Shown here: one piece after another, positions 5,522 through 12,417 of the stretch
Numbering within the stretch: position 1 is the stretch's first letter
Layout of the letters: each line of letters opens with the position of its first letter
Source of the DNA: a virus
Virus record (IMG/VR): IMGVR_UViG_3300024518_001002
Location: 1-20,239 of that record
Strand: one strand, 5' to 3'
Length of the DNA: 20,239 bases
Program-made: the position numbers and the translations under genes
Notes under the pieces: model-generated
Told to the model about the DNA's origin: nothing
Database searches by the model: none
What the model saw: only the letters and a program-made list of their open reading frames with translations

Positions 5522-5743
5522 ATGACAGATAGCACTAAGTTTTTATATGATTTACAGCGATTACTTGAAAAGCACAAAGCTACAATCTCAGCAGATGATC
5601 ACTGGACAGGTTATGCTGAGTGTGGGCAAGATATACGGGTAGAAATAGACATTGAAGATAATTATGAAACGTTAGAGTTTAAATATATTGATGCTAAGTC
5701 TCTTAATGAGTTAATAGACCAGCGGATTATAGATAACGCCTAA
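5522..5743 (+). CDS. Small acidic protein, 73 aa (cassette 3)
   Basis: Not recognised. It starts MTDSTKFLYDLQRLLEKHKA, followed by a strand-rich acidic centre (GYAECGQDIRVEIDIEDNYE) and a C-terminal helix (KSLNELIDQRIIDNA). The ATG at 5522 is chosen because TTGGAGAATACC, the ribosome site, would be inside the coding region if the upstream TTG were used. Its acidic, DNA-mimic-like composition is notable but not diagnostic. The stop TAA is embedded in the left box GCCTAAC of the next repeat, as in integron cassettes. Confidence 0.7.
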   Translation: MTDSTKFLYDLQRLLEKHKATISADDHWTGYAECGQDIRVEIDIEDNYETLEFKYIDAKSLNELIDQRIIDNA

Positions 5744-5824
5744 CCTAGCGCACAGGCGCAAAATAAAGCGTTAGTGAAGAATGAACGACAAGCTGTTTTT
5801 GTCGTTTGATGTAAGTTGTTATGT
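5738..5824 (+). repeat. attC-like site C (87 bp)
   Basis: The left end GCCTAAC (5738-5744) is an exact RYYYAAC core, and the right end is GTTGTTATGT. The right arm (GTTTTTGTCGTTTGATGTAAG) aligns with those of sites A and B, but pairing with the left arm beyond the ends is poor. The right arm instead forms its own hairpin, AACGACAA/TTGTCGTT. The right arm is in the same orientation as in the other sites. Confidence 0.45.
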
Positions 5825-5856
5825 TACCGTTACAAATATTAAATTGGAGAAAGGAT

Positions 5857-6249
5857 ATGCATTACGATAAAGAAGTTGAGTTAAAAGAGTTGATAGGAAA
5901 GGTAATTAAAAATATTACTGGTTTAGAAAAAGACTCCGACGAGGTTCGTATTTTTACAGAATGCGGGCAAGAGTATATGTTTTACCATCCACAAGATTGT
6001 TGTGAAAATGTTGATCTAAATGATTACGAAGGTGAGGCAGAAGATTTAATTGGTGGGTTAATCACTAGCGCTGAAATAGCAGAAGGTGATCACGACAAAG
6101 AGCCTGAATATGCAGAAAGTTTTACATGGACATTCTACAAAATAGAGACATCTAAAGGTGGGTTATGGATGCGCTGGCTTGGTGAGTCAAACGGATATTA
6201 CGGAGAGGAGGTTGATTTTGTTTGGGTTAATAAGCCTGACTTGGTTTAG
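5857..6249 (+). CDS. DUF7448-like phage protein, 130 aa (cassette 4)
   Basis: The sequence shows the hallmarks I associate with DUF7448 proteins of phages and bacteria: YHPQDCCENV near residues 46-55, a GEAEDLIGG segment, SFTWTFYKIETSKGG, and the closing RWLGESNGYYGEEVDF. The biochemical role of the family is not known to me. The ATG at 5857 follows TTGGAGAAAGG; an in-frame ATG at 5821 is rejected because it lies in the preceding repeat. Its TAG stop is 2 bases before the next attC-like box. Being a known family, it shows the block carries real genes. Confidence 0.8.
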   Translation: MHYDKEVELKELIGKVIKNITGLEKDSDEVRIFTECGQEYMFYHPQDCCENVDLNDYEGEAEDLIGGLITSAEIAEGDHDKEPEYAESFTWTFYKIETSKGGLWMRWLGESNGYYGEEVDFVWVNKPDLV

Positions 6250-6251
6250 TA

Positions 6252-6314
6252 ACATAACCTTTATTATTCAGAGGAAACGGTTTCTTTGTTTTCCTTTGTA
6301 ATTAGTTGTTAGTT
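6252..6314 (+). repeat. attC-like site D (63 bp)
   Basis: ACATAAC (6252-6258) and TTGTTAGTT (6306-6314) form the ends. Between them, left-arm TTCAGAGGAAAC aligns with the reverse complement of the right arm, TTACAAAGGAAAAC, after a non-pairing spacer. Further in, AACGGTTTC can pair only weakly. The right end carries the TTGTTAG signature shared by sites A to C. Confidence 0.5.
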
Positions 6315-6350
6315 TTTGCTGACGACACAAATATATAAGAGAGAAAGAAT

Positions 6351-6479
6351 ATGAGTAGAGCTAAAAAGAAAACACCAGTAAAGCACACACCAAAAAACGA
6401 AAAGAAGCCACTGGTAAAAAATACGCGGTTTAGTGTTTTTATGAAAAGAGAGTGTATAGAAAAAGATAACCGCAGATAA
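6351..6479 (+). CDS. Small basic peptide, 42 aa (cassette 5)
   Basis: The ORF starts MSRAKKKTPVKHTPKNEKK and ends FMKRECIEKDNRR. It is very rich in Lys and Arg with a short central hydrophobic patch (TRFSVFM). GAGAGAAAGAAT is a strong ribosome site directly before the ATG. It occupies the place of an ORF between attC-like site D and the degenerate repeat at 6490, so it forms the last unit of the array. No family recognised. Confidence 0.5.
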   Translation: MSRAKKKTPVKHTPKNEKKPLVKNTRFSVFMKRECIEKDNRR

Positions 6480-6489
6480 TTAAAGCAAA

Positions 6490-6559
6490 CTAACACTGCA
6501 ATAAGAGGATATGATCCGCCTTTCCACAACTGCAATTAGCTTATTAAACATATAGTTAG
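6490..6559 (+). repeat. Degenerate attC-like repeat (site E)
   Basis: CTAAC (6490-6494) faces GTTAG (6555-6559), and AATAAG (6500-6505) faces CTTATT (6540-6545), with non-pairing spacers between. ACTGCAATAAG and ACTGCAATTAG are near-direct repeats within it. It lacks the TTGTTAG right end of sites A to D, so it is either a decayed member or a chance resemblance. Confidence 0.3.
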
Positions 6560-6629
6560 CTGTGTTTTGTGTAGAAAGAAGGATTTAAGGCAATTGTTAA
6601 TTTATACAGCACAAAATAAGGTTAAGTAA

Positions 6630-7004
6630 ATGGCTAATAAACCAGCAAACACAAAGCAAAAGAAATGGATGACTGACATAGCTGAATGGTCAATTTGCAA
6701 TATAGGGCTTTTGTATGGTGATGAATATGGCGGAGCAATACCGCAACTTCATCATGTGCTAGGCAGAAGTGCTAAACATGATAAAATAGCAATAGGGCAT
6801 GAATTTATATTACCGGTTCCTTTTGAGCTGCACGATGTAAGTAGTGATCATCCTGATAACGTCACACATTGTAAAAAAGCATTCATTAAAAGGTTTGGTA
6901 ATCAAAGAGATTTATTTTTGACTATGGTTGAATCAATGCGCGACCAAGGTTACGAATTACCATTAGCTAATGTTTGTGAATCTATACGGAGGTGTGGAGC
7001 ATGA
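6630..7004 (+). CDS. HNH-like (Ref/DUF968-style) protein, putative nuclease, 124 aa
   Basis: The centre reads PQLHHVLGRSAKHDKIAIGH and continues with LPVPFELHDVSSDHPDNVTHCKKAF. The HH pair and following histidines resemble the beta-beta-alpha metal site of HNH-type proteins found in phage recombination loci; I recognise this layout but cannot assign a precise family. At 124 aa it would be a single domain. TAAGGTTAAG precedes the ATG. Its stop overlaps the start of a PD-(D/E)xK nuclease gene (ATGA). The pairing suggests a DNA-processing role such as recombination or junction cleavage, by inference. Confidence 0.7.
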   Translation: MANKPANTKQKKWMTDIAEWSICNIGLLYGDEYGGAIPQLHHVLGRSAKHDKIAIGHEFILPVPFELHDVSSDHPDNVTHCKKAFIKRFGNQRDLFLTMVESMRDQGYELPLANVCESIRRCGA

Positions 7005-7288
7005 GTTTTCGTAGAGCCGCAAAAGTCGATGACAACCAAAGCGAAATAGTAGCACTGTTCCGTAAGCTTGGCTGGACTGTTTTAATTATCAGCCAACTAA
7101 AAAACTGCTGTGATATTATCGTTAGCAAATCAGGCCGGACAGTGGCTATTGAAATAAAAGACGGAGCAAAGCCGCCAAGCGCAAGAAAACTATCAGATGG
7201 CGAGATTAAGTTTCGTGACGATTGGCAAGGTGAATATCAGCTAGTGATTTGTAATGATGATGTTATCGCTATAAACAAGATGATATAA
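7001..7288 (+). CDS. VRR-NUC-like PD-(D/E)xK nuclease, 95 aa
   Basis: The protein contains the core nuclease pattern: KLGWTVLIISQLKNCCDIIVSK (with D38 as the metal-binding Asp of DIIV), then VAIEIKDG with E and K of the (D/E)xK motif, then a conserved KLSDGEIKFRDDW helix. This is the usual layout of phage VRR-NUC or small Holliday-junction-resolvase-like proteins. The start at 7001 overlaps the preceding stop and has ACGGAGGTG upstream, better than the GTG at 6992. It probably cleaves branched or nicked DNA during replication or packaging; the substrate is not deducible. Confidence 0.8.
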   Translation: MSFRRAAKVDDNQSEIVALFRKLGWTVLIISQLKNCCDIIVSKSGRTVAIEIKDGAKPPSARKLSDGEIKFRDDWQGEYQLVICNDDVIAINKMI

Positions 7289-7289
7289 T
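7281..7289 (+). promoter_or_regulatory. Extended -10 promoter candidate before membrane and late genes
   Basis: TGATATAAT is a perfect extended -10 (TGN-TATAAT) at the end of the nuclease gene, with only a poor -35 (TGTTAT, 7261-7266). Transcription would start near 7296, shortly before the gene at 7306. It is a reasonable candidate for the rightward late unit. Confidence 0.4.
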
Positions 7290-7305
7290 AAGGCATTGAT
7301 TAACA

Positions 7306-7845
7306 ATGGAGATATTAACATGGCTGGAACTTCTAAGCGCAAACGCAAGTAGCAGTAATTACCTTGCAAATACGCTATTCATTCTATATGCAATAGTCTC
7401 TATAGCGATAAAAAAGAGTCGGTATTTACTGGCTTTTTCTTTCTCTATCCTTATAGTTGAGCTATCTTTGTTTGATGGATTACAAGAACACCAGATATAT
7501 CTCATAGATTTTATAGCTTACTCTTACGTGTCATATTATGCACACACGTTAAAAGTTAAGAACGCTTGTGGTATTATGTGCTTACTAGATCTAATACTAA
7601 TAAATGATGCTTTGAAATATGGAGTTAACGGAACGCATGGAGAGCTTAAAACAGTTATTTATCAAAATATCGAATATCTTGCTTTTAGCGTTAATCTTCT
7701 CATTATCAGTTCATTATTACCTCTTGGACGAATATACGACGGTATCTGCCGTTTGCTTGATCATGCTTTTCGTGTCAAGGGTAATGGTTTTTATATGTTC
7801 GTTTTCTGGTATACTATCGGTAAGATACAATCAATCAAAAACTAA
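7306..7845 (+). CDS. Multi-pass membrane protein, 179 aa
   Basis: Several hydrophobic stretches are visible: TLFILYAIVSIAI (23-35), YLLAFSFSILIVELSLF (40-56), a YLIDFIAYSYVSYYA segment (64-78), CGIMCLLDLILIN (88-100) and AFSVNLLIISSLLPL (126-140), with positive residues between. That gives four or five membrane helices and no recognised domain. The ribosome site (AAGG at 7290) is distant from the ATG. The last third overlaps another membrane ORF in a different frame (7637). It lies before a small anchored coiled-coil protein, so a lysis (holin-type) or envelope role is possible but unproven. Confidence 0.6.
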   Translation: MEILTWLELLSANASSSNYLANTLFILYAIVSIAIKKSRYLLAFSFSILIVELSLFDGLQEHQIYLIDFIAYSYVSYYAHTLKVKNACGIMCLLDLILINDALKYGVNGTHGELKTVIYQNIEYLAFSVNLLIISSLLPLGRIYDGICRLLDHAFRVKGNGFYMFVFWYTIGKIQSIKN

Positions 7846-7852
7846 AACATGA
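7637..7852 (+). CDS. Overlapping small membrane protein, 71 aa, holin-like topology
   Basis: In the +1 frame inside the previous gene, this ORF gives MESLKQLFIKISNILLLALI and continues FSLSVHYYLLDEY, then TTVSAVCLIMLFVSRVMVFICSF, ending RYNQSKTKT: two membrane helices with charged ends. The start at 7637 has CGGAACGC upstream; an alternative ATG at 7619 adds six residues. Its TGA overlaps the ATG of the gene at 7849 (ATGA), a coupling not shared by the longer overlapping ORF, which stops at 7845. Two-helix topology and position suit a holin or antiholin, but that is inference. Confidence 0.5.
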   Translation: MESLKQLFIKISNILLLALIFSLSVHYYLLDEYTTVSAVCLIMLFVSRVMVFICSFSGILSVRYNQSKTKT

Positions 7853-8160
7853 GTGAAGTTAGCGAACTAATAGCTGTAATTAAGGATAGAGACAGCAAGC
7901 AAGAGGCTGAAATGTCAGAGATGCGTAAATCAATAACGGAAATGTCAAACAGTTTTAATATATTCTATAAACATGTAGCCGTTGTCGATGAAGAAAGAAA
8001 GCATGATGCTGAGTTTAAAAAGGAAGTTCGCACATTTATAAAAGAATCCACTCCAGTAATACTAAAAGCAAAAGATAATCAAGAAATTAGAACTAAGCTA
8101 TTAATTGCCGCTGGTAGTTTTTTAATGCTTGGTATTCTTGGTTACTTCTTTGATTTTTAA
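7849..8160 (+). CDS. Coiled-coil protein with C-terminal membrane anchor, 103 aa
   Basis: The first 80 residues are charged and helical with heptad-like spacing (SELIAVIKDRDSKQEAEMSE, then MRKSITEMSNSFNIF), followed by TKLLIAAGSFLMLGILGYFF, one transmembrane helix ending at the C-terminus. This tail-anchored layout resembles phage membrane proteins of the lysis region and proximal-tail cassettes. It is coupled by ATGA to the overlapping two-helix protein. No specific family is recognised. Confidence 0.7.
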   Translation: MSEVSELIAVIKDRDSKQEAEMSEMRKSITEMSNSFNIFYKHVAVVDEERKHDAEFKKEVRTFIKESTPVILKAKDNQEIRTKLLIAAGSFLMLGILGYFFDF

Positions 8161-8182
8161 CACATATAAATAAGGGTAAGCA

Positions 8183-9868
8183 ATGGCTTTACAAGGCGAC
8201 GGTAACGGAATAGTAACAATACCCCTATGGACTGCTACGGGTGACTTCTCTATAAGCGGGTTTTTTGAGCATACAGTCGATACCGAGATATTCTTAGGTT
8301 ATAACTCGGCTGGGAACGAGTACATAGGGCAAATAAACAATAATACTATATCTATACAGGTTGGAGCAGGCACTGCCTCAATACCATTAGTACCCAACGG
8401 TGAAGATATTCCATTTACTTTAAGCCGCACAGGTTCTACTGTTAGTTATGACTTTAATAACGGAGAGGTAACAGGAAGCTTCACATCAGCATCAACATTT
8501 AGGTTGGATAGATTCTTAACCTATAATAACGGAGCGCTAAAATACCAACGCAAATTGTCAGGTGTTTGGGCGATGGTTGGTGATGCTGGGGGCACAAGAA
8601 CATATGACATGGAAGGCTCAGGCACTACCCTTGTAGACACTACCTCAGCACAGAACGGCACGCTATCAGGCTTTACCACTGGAGGCTTCACCGCCCCAGC
8701 GGAATCTATAACAATAACGTCAGTAGTTGATGATCAGTTTCGCAAGCGTGATGCTAACAACCAAGCTATATTTACAATTTCTGGTGATATAGTTGGCACA
8801 GCTACAACTGTTGAGGTGAATGTAGGAGGTACAGGCTGGGTCGAGCTGGACGCATCCCCTACGACAACTTATTCAGGGGATGTTACAGTAACCAATGAAC
8901 AAGATGTAGAAGTTAGATTTAGCAACTTAACAAATGTAACAGCAATAGCTCTAAGGCTAAAGGCTGCTTTTGTTATAGCCGCTTGGGGTCAGTCTAACGA
9001 GCAAGGGGCTGGTGTAAATAATCAAACAGTTACTATAGGGTCAGGAAAACCAACCCCTGCAATGTATGTACAGGGTGTTTTCTCTACACTTACAGACCCT
9101 ACGGGTTATCACGGATTCACCCCACGCGGCTCAATGTGGGCTAGAATCTCGCAACTATATAGTGATGCTGGTATACCGATTGGTCTTGGTAATGTAGCGG
9201 AAGGTGGGAGTACAATAGATTCTTGGAAAATAATAGGGCAGAATTATAGCCGTATTACGCAGTTTGCTAACGCAGTTGGTGGCTTGTCGCTAGCAGTTAG
9301 TGTTATTGGCGAAACTGACTCGGCGAACGGTACAGAAACATCTGTGTTTAAATCTAAATACTTGGATGTTGCTACAGCGTTAAATAGTACTTATGGTGTT
9401 GATGTTTTTGCCACTTACTTCCCTGTAGGGACATCAACAGGAACAGCGCCTAATGTCGCAAAAATAAGAGCAGCATACGATGAATTAATAGCTGAAAACT
9501 TGATCATAAAAGACGGTGGAGACTTATCAGTAATAGATATAAGTTCAGGACTTGATCCGTTAAACGATAATCTTCATCTTAGATTAGATGCTGATATAAC
9601 GACAGGGGCTAACATACGATACGCGGCTTTTAACTTTGTAGAATCAACACTTAACTTTACAGTTACAGGCTTGTCAAGCACTACACGCACTGTTAAATAT
9701 ATTGATTGGGTTAATGATGTTATATTAAAAACGGAAGTGACTAGTTTTGATGTTAGCGGTAATGCTACTGCATCATTAAACGTTGCGGCTTCAACTGTAA
9801 TAGTTGCTGGCTATCTTGGTTCTAATCCACCAACAACAGGAACAGGTATTTACGGGGTAACAGTGTAA
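8183..9868 (+). CDS. Tail spike/fibre-like protein with SGNH (GQSN) esterase domain, 561 aa
   Basis: Residues 1-170 look like a beta-sandwich of the concanavalin/LamG type (GDFSISGFFEHTVDTE; FLTYNNGALKYQRKLSG). About 175-260 form a small beta domain. From 262 the SGNH hydrolase blocks appear: FVIAAWGQSNEQG with Ser271, a GGSTIDSW segment (341-348), IGETDS (375-380), and DNLHL with D462 and H465 as the remaining catalytic pair. A beta domain closes the chain. Such enzymes deacetylate host polysaccharides, so this is probably a receptor-binding depolymerase-like spike; substrate unknown. AAGGGTAAGCA precedes the ATG. Its TAA overlaps the next ATG. Confidence 0.82.
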   Translation: MALQGDGNGIVTIPLWTATGDFSISGFFEHTVDTEIFLGYNSAGNEYIGQINNNTISIQVGAGTASIPLVPNGEDIPFTLSRTGSTVSYDFNNGEVTGSFTSASTFRLDRFLTYNNGALKYQRKLSGVWAMVGDAGGTRTYDMEGSGTTLVDTTSAQNGTLSGFTTGGFTAPAESITITSVVDDQFRKRDANNQAIFTISGDIVGTATTVEVNVGGTGWVELDASPTTTYSGDVTVTNEQDVEVRFSNLTNVTAIALRLKAAFVIAAWGQSNEQGAGVNNQTVTIGSGKPTPAMYVQGVFSTLTDPTGYHGFTPRGSMWARISQLYSDAGIPIGLGNVAEGGSTIDSWKIIGQNYSRITQFANAVGGLSLAVSVIGETDSANGTETSVFKSKYLDVATALNSTYGVDVFATYFPVGTSTGTAPNVAKIRAAYDELIAENLIIKDGGDLSVIDISSGLDPLNDNLHLRLDADITTGANIRYAAFNFVESTLNFTVTGLSSTTRTVKYIDWVNDVILKTEVTSFDVSGNATASLNVAASTVIVAGYLGSNPPTTGTGIYGVTV

Positions 9869-10200
9869 TGCCTTTTAATGTAGAGGGTGGGCTTAATCAA
9901 GAGGGGGCTGGTGTCGGTATAATACTAGCGCCTAACGTGGTAAACTCACTATCAGTTAGTTTAAATCCAATGATTGCATTTACGAGTGCTCTAGGTGTGG
10001 CACCGCAAACATTAAACAGCGCAAGTTTAAGTCTTGCCCCGTTAATAGAGTTTAAATCACTTATAAACTTAACGCCTAACACCTTGAGTACGATTAGCTC
10101 ATCGCTAAACCCTGTGATAACTACAGGCGCAGTACAAGTTATAGGTACGGTTACTGCTGGTTTCGCAAATGATAAATACACAGTAAAATTTAAGGAATAA
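9868..10200 (+). CDS. Small repeat protein, putative structural component, 110 aa
   Basis: Three tandem repeats of about 24 residues are visible: LAPNVVNSLSVSLNPMIAFT at 20-39, VAPQTLNSASLSLAPLIEFK at 44-63, and LTPNTLSTISSSLNPVITTG at 68-87. The pattern is xxPxxxNSxSxSLxPxI, suggesting a repetitive beta structure. The C-terminus ends VTAGFANDKYTVKFKE. It is fused by TAATG overlap to the spike gene, so it may be a spike accessory or tip. No family recognised. Confidence 0.65.
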   Translation: MPFNVEGGLNQEGAGVGIILAPNVVNSLSVSLNPMIAFTSALGVAPQTLNSASLSLAPLIEFKSLINLTPNTLSTISSSLNPVITTGAVQVIGTVTAGFANDKYTVKFKE

Positions 10201-10204
10201 CAAA

Positions 10205-10639
10205 ATGGCCCTTTCAGATTCAAAGAAAACAAGCGAATATAATTTAGACGAAGGTGAGGGTAAATACAATAACTCCACTGACGTTTTTAAATGGGTATTC
10301 ATTACAGAGGTGTACGGCGCTATTGATGAATTAGCTTTAGATGTTGGTATCGCTCAATATACTAAAGTGCCTAGTGCTGGTCTTTATGTTCAAGATACTA
10401 TCCTGGCAAATACAACATGGACTAAATCAGGCGCAGTAAGTAAGTTGGATGGTGATAGTTTTAATTTCGCCGCTGACGGCTCGAACCCAACAACAGGTAA
10501 GACGCTAGCTATTTACAATGACACTAGCGCGAATAAAGATGTATTTTGTTTTGTTGATATGGCGGCGGGTGATACTACATTAGGCTTTAACTACACGGTT
10601 AACGCTGGCGGTATAGCCACAACAACAACTAACGCATAG
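10205..10639 (+). CDS. Putative virion structural protein, 144 aa
   Basis: The sequence is rich in Thr, Ala, Asp and aromatics with beta-type patterns (FKWVFITEVYGAIDELALDV; GKTLAIYNDTSANKDVFCFV) and ends in a Thr/Ala tail. Length, composition and place between spike and terminase genes suggest a capsid-decoration or tail-associated protein, but I do not recognise the family. AAGGAATAACAAA gives a strong ribosome site. The following 42-aa gene starts one base after the stop codon. Confidence 0.65.
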   Translation: MALSDSKKTSEYNLDEGEGKYNNSTDVFKWVFITEVYGAIDELALDVGIAQYTKVPSAGLYVQDTILANTTWTKSGAVSKLDGDSFNFAADGSNPTTGKTLAIYNDTSANKDVFCFVDMAAGDTTLGFNYTVNAGGIATTTTNA

Positions 10640-10768
10640 ATGAATATAAGCGTATTAGACATAAAGCAGTTTAAGCGCTTTTTTCAATTGATAGAAAAGT
10701 ATAAAGACGAATTACCTGATGAACTTAAAGATGAGATTCAGGTATTAATTAAAACCCTTGAGGGGTAA
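10640..10768 (+). CDS. Small helical protein, 42 aa, upstream of terminase
   Basis: Starting at the ATG that abuts the previous stop (TAGATG), the frame encodes MNISVLDIKQFKRFFQLIEK and continues with DELPDELKDEIQVLIKTLEG, two amphipathic helices with a DELPDELKDE turn. The tight spacing and helix-friendly composition support translation. It ends 18 bases before the small terminase. Function unknown. Confidence 0.55.
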   Translation: MNISVLDIKQFKRFFQLIEKYKDELPDELKDEIQVLIKTLEG

Positions 10769-10786
10769 GCATCAAAGGCAGGGCTG

Positions 10787-11185
10787 ATGATGGCAACAAG
10801 AAAACCAAGTGTAGACGACTTCATAAAAGAGTACATCTTGACAGGGTGTAAGAACGGCACTAAAGCCGCAATCAATGCAGGGTATAGCGAAAAGACAGCA
10901 GACCAGCAAGCAAGTAGATTGTTAAAAAATGTCAAGGTACGTACAGCAATAGAAGAATACAAGAAAGCCGACCTAAAACTATTCATCAAGACCAAAGAGC
11001 AAAAGCTTCAAATGCTAGAAGATATAGCAAAAGCTTGTATGCTTATTGATGATGAAAAAGGAATGGTTAATGCTCAAGCTGCTATATCTGCCATTAAAGA
11101 GCATAATGTAATGCAGGGTGATAATGCGCCTACCCTAATCGATAACACTCATAAGATTATCACAGCAGACGAACAAGAGTGGTAG
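10787..11185 (+). CDS. terS: Terminase small subunit
   Basis: The N-terminal 60 residues are the Terminase_2-type helix-turn-helix DNA-binding domain: DFIKEYILTGCKNGTKAAINAGYS at 11-34, then KTADQQASRLLKNVKVR. A helical oligomerisation segment follows (KTKEQKLQMLEDIAKACML). At 132 aa it is a normal size. The protein recognises the packaging site and feeds DNA to the large subunit. Two adjacent ATGs (10787, 10790) follow GGCAGGGCTG. Its stop lies inside the start of terL. Confidence 0.88.
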   Translation: MMATRKPSVDDFIKEYILTGCKNGTKAAINAGYSEKTADQQASRLLKNVKVRTAIEEYKKADLKLFIKTKEQKLQMLEDIAKACMLIDDEKGMVNAQAAISAIKEHNVMQGDNAPTLIDNTHKIITADEQEW

Positions 11186-12417
11186 ACCTTCGCAAGTTTC
11201 AGCAACACGTTAAAGATAAATCCCCGGCGTTTGTTCCTTTATTTAAAGATCAATCACGATACCAAGTTCCTTGGGGTGGCGCCGGTTCTGGCAAGTCTCA
11301 CATAGTCGCACGTAAACTACTTTATAGAATGCTCAACGAATCGCACGTTAAGCATAACTTTCTTATTATCCGTAAAGTAGATAGAACGATTAAAAAATCT
11401 GTATGGACTCTAATGAAGAATATCATTTCTTTATGGGGGTTAGCTGATCAATTCCACATGAACCAAACAGACCGCACAATGATATGGAAAGAGAACGGCG
11501 CACAATTCATGTTCTCTGGCCTTGATGATGTTGAGAAACTAAAATCTATTGAGGGAGTTACATCAATATGGGTGGAAGAAGCAACTGAGCTATTACAGGA
11601 AGATTTCGAGCAACTAGACTTACGGCTACGTGGCGACTTCGGATGTTTAAAGCAAATCATTCTGACGCTAAATCCGATAAGTGACCAGCATTGGATTAAA
11701 CGCATATTCTTTGATGATCCAATAGACGGCGTATTTACATTAAAAACAACTTACCTTGATAACTCATTTATAGATGATGAATATAAAATGGTAATGGATA
11801 ACAAGAAGAAGTCGAACCCTCGCTATTACAATATTTATGCTTTAGGTAATTGGGGGACTGCTGAGGGCTTAATATTCCAAAACGTTGAGCAACGGTTAAT
11901 TAGAGAGGAAGAAATAAAAGATCTTGATAGCATTCAAGGCTTGGATTTTGGTTACACTAATGACCCAAGCGCATTCAATCAAAGCTTTATCGACCTTAAA
12001 AACAAACGGCTATTTATATACGATGGATTCTATCAGAAAGGAATGAGCAACAACGCTATAACAGCTAAAATAAAAGACATGCTATTACATAGGCATCAAA
12101 CAACTGCCGATAGTTCAGAGCCTAAATCTATTGACGCTATTAAATACAAAGGCGTTAGGATAGCTGGAGCGCTAAAAGGCAAGGATTCGATAAATACAGG
12201 TATAGATTTCTTATTAGATTATGAGATTATTCTTAATGCTCATCTAGTGGAATTCATGACCGAGTTTAATAACTACTCTTGGGCGGTGGATAAGAAAACA
12301 AATAAAACTACCAATAAGCCGATCGATGATTTCAACCATTTTATTGATAGCCTTAGGTATGCTACTGAGAAATACCACAGTAAAGGTAAGCGAGGCGCTT
12401 TAAATATCTACGGGTAA
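11179..12417 (+). CDS. terL: Terminase large subunit (Terminase_3-like)
   Basis: This is the packaging ATPase and nuclease. Walker A is GGAGSGKS (residues 33-40), Walker B is SIWVEEATE (129-137), and the coupling motif is LTLNP (162-166). The C-terminal RNase H-like nuclease shows GLDFGYTNDPSAF (D256, D262) and DSLRYA near the end as the third acidic site. The 412-aa length is typical for PBSX/SPP1-type terminases. It starts at a GTG that overlaps the small-subunit stop by 7 bases. Its last 18 bases overlap a convergent 53-aa gene on the other strand. Confidence 0.96.
   Translation: MVDLRKFQQHVKDKSPAFVPLFKDQSRYQVPWGGAGSGKSHIVARKLLYRMLNESHVKHNFLIIRKVDRTIKKSVWTLMKNIISLWGLADQFHMNQTDRTMIWKENGAQFMFSGLDDVEKLKSIEGVTSIWVEEATELLQEDFEQLDLRLRGDFGCLKQIILTLNPISDQHWIKRIFFDDPIDGVFTLKTTYLDNSFIDDEYKMVMDNKKKSNPRYYNIYALGNWGTAEGLIFQNVEQRLIREEEIKDLDSIQGLDFGYTNDPSAFNQSFIDLKNKRLFIYDGFYQKGMSNNAITAKIKDMLLHRHQTTADSSEPKSIDAIKYKGVRIAGALKGKDSINTGIDFLLDYEIILNAHLVEFMTEFNNYSWAVDKKTNKTTNKPIDDFNHFIDSLRYATEKYHSKGKRGALNIYG

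Noticed and set aside
6302-6535. Minus-strand 77-aa frame
   Set aside because: It is opposite the 42-aa basic gene, which has a strong ribosome site; its poly-Phe content is the mirror of Lys codons.
4807-6559. Reading the repeats as ordinary transcription terminators or as a CRISPR array
   Set aside because: They lack U-runs after a tight stem and are not identical direct repeats with uniform spacers; the arms are imperfect and the centres vary in length, as in attC.
7306-7852. A frameshift splitting one membrane gene
   Set aside because: Both frames are open and long through the overlap and the shorter has its own start and coupling, so two overlapping genes explain it better.
9897-10302. 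Two minus-strand frames opposite the repeat protein
   Set aside because: They are antisense shadows of the coding repeats and lack ribosome sites.
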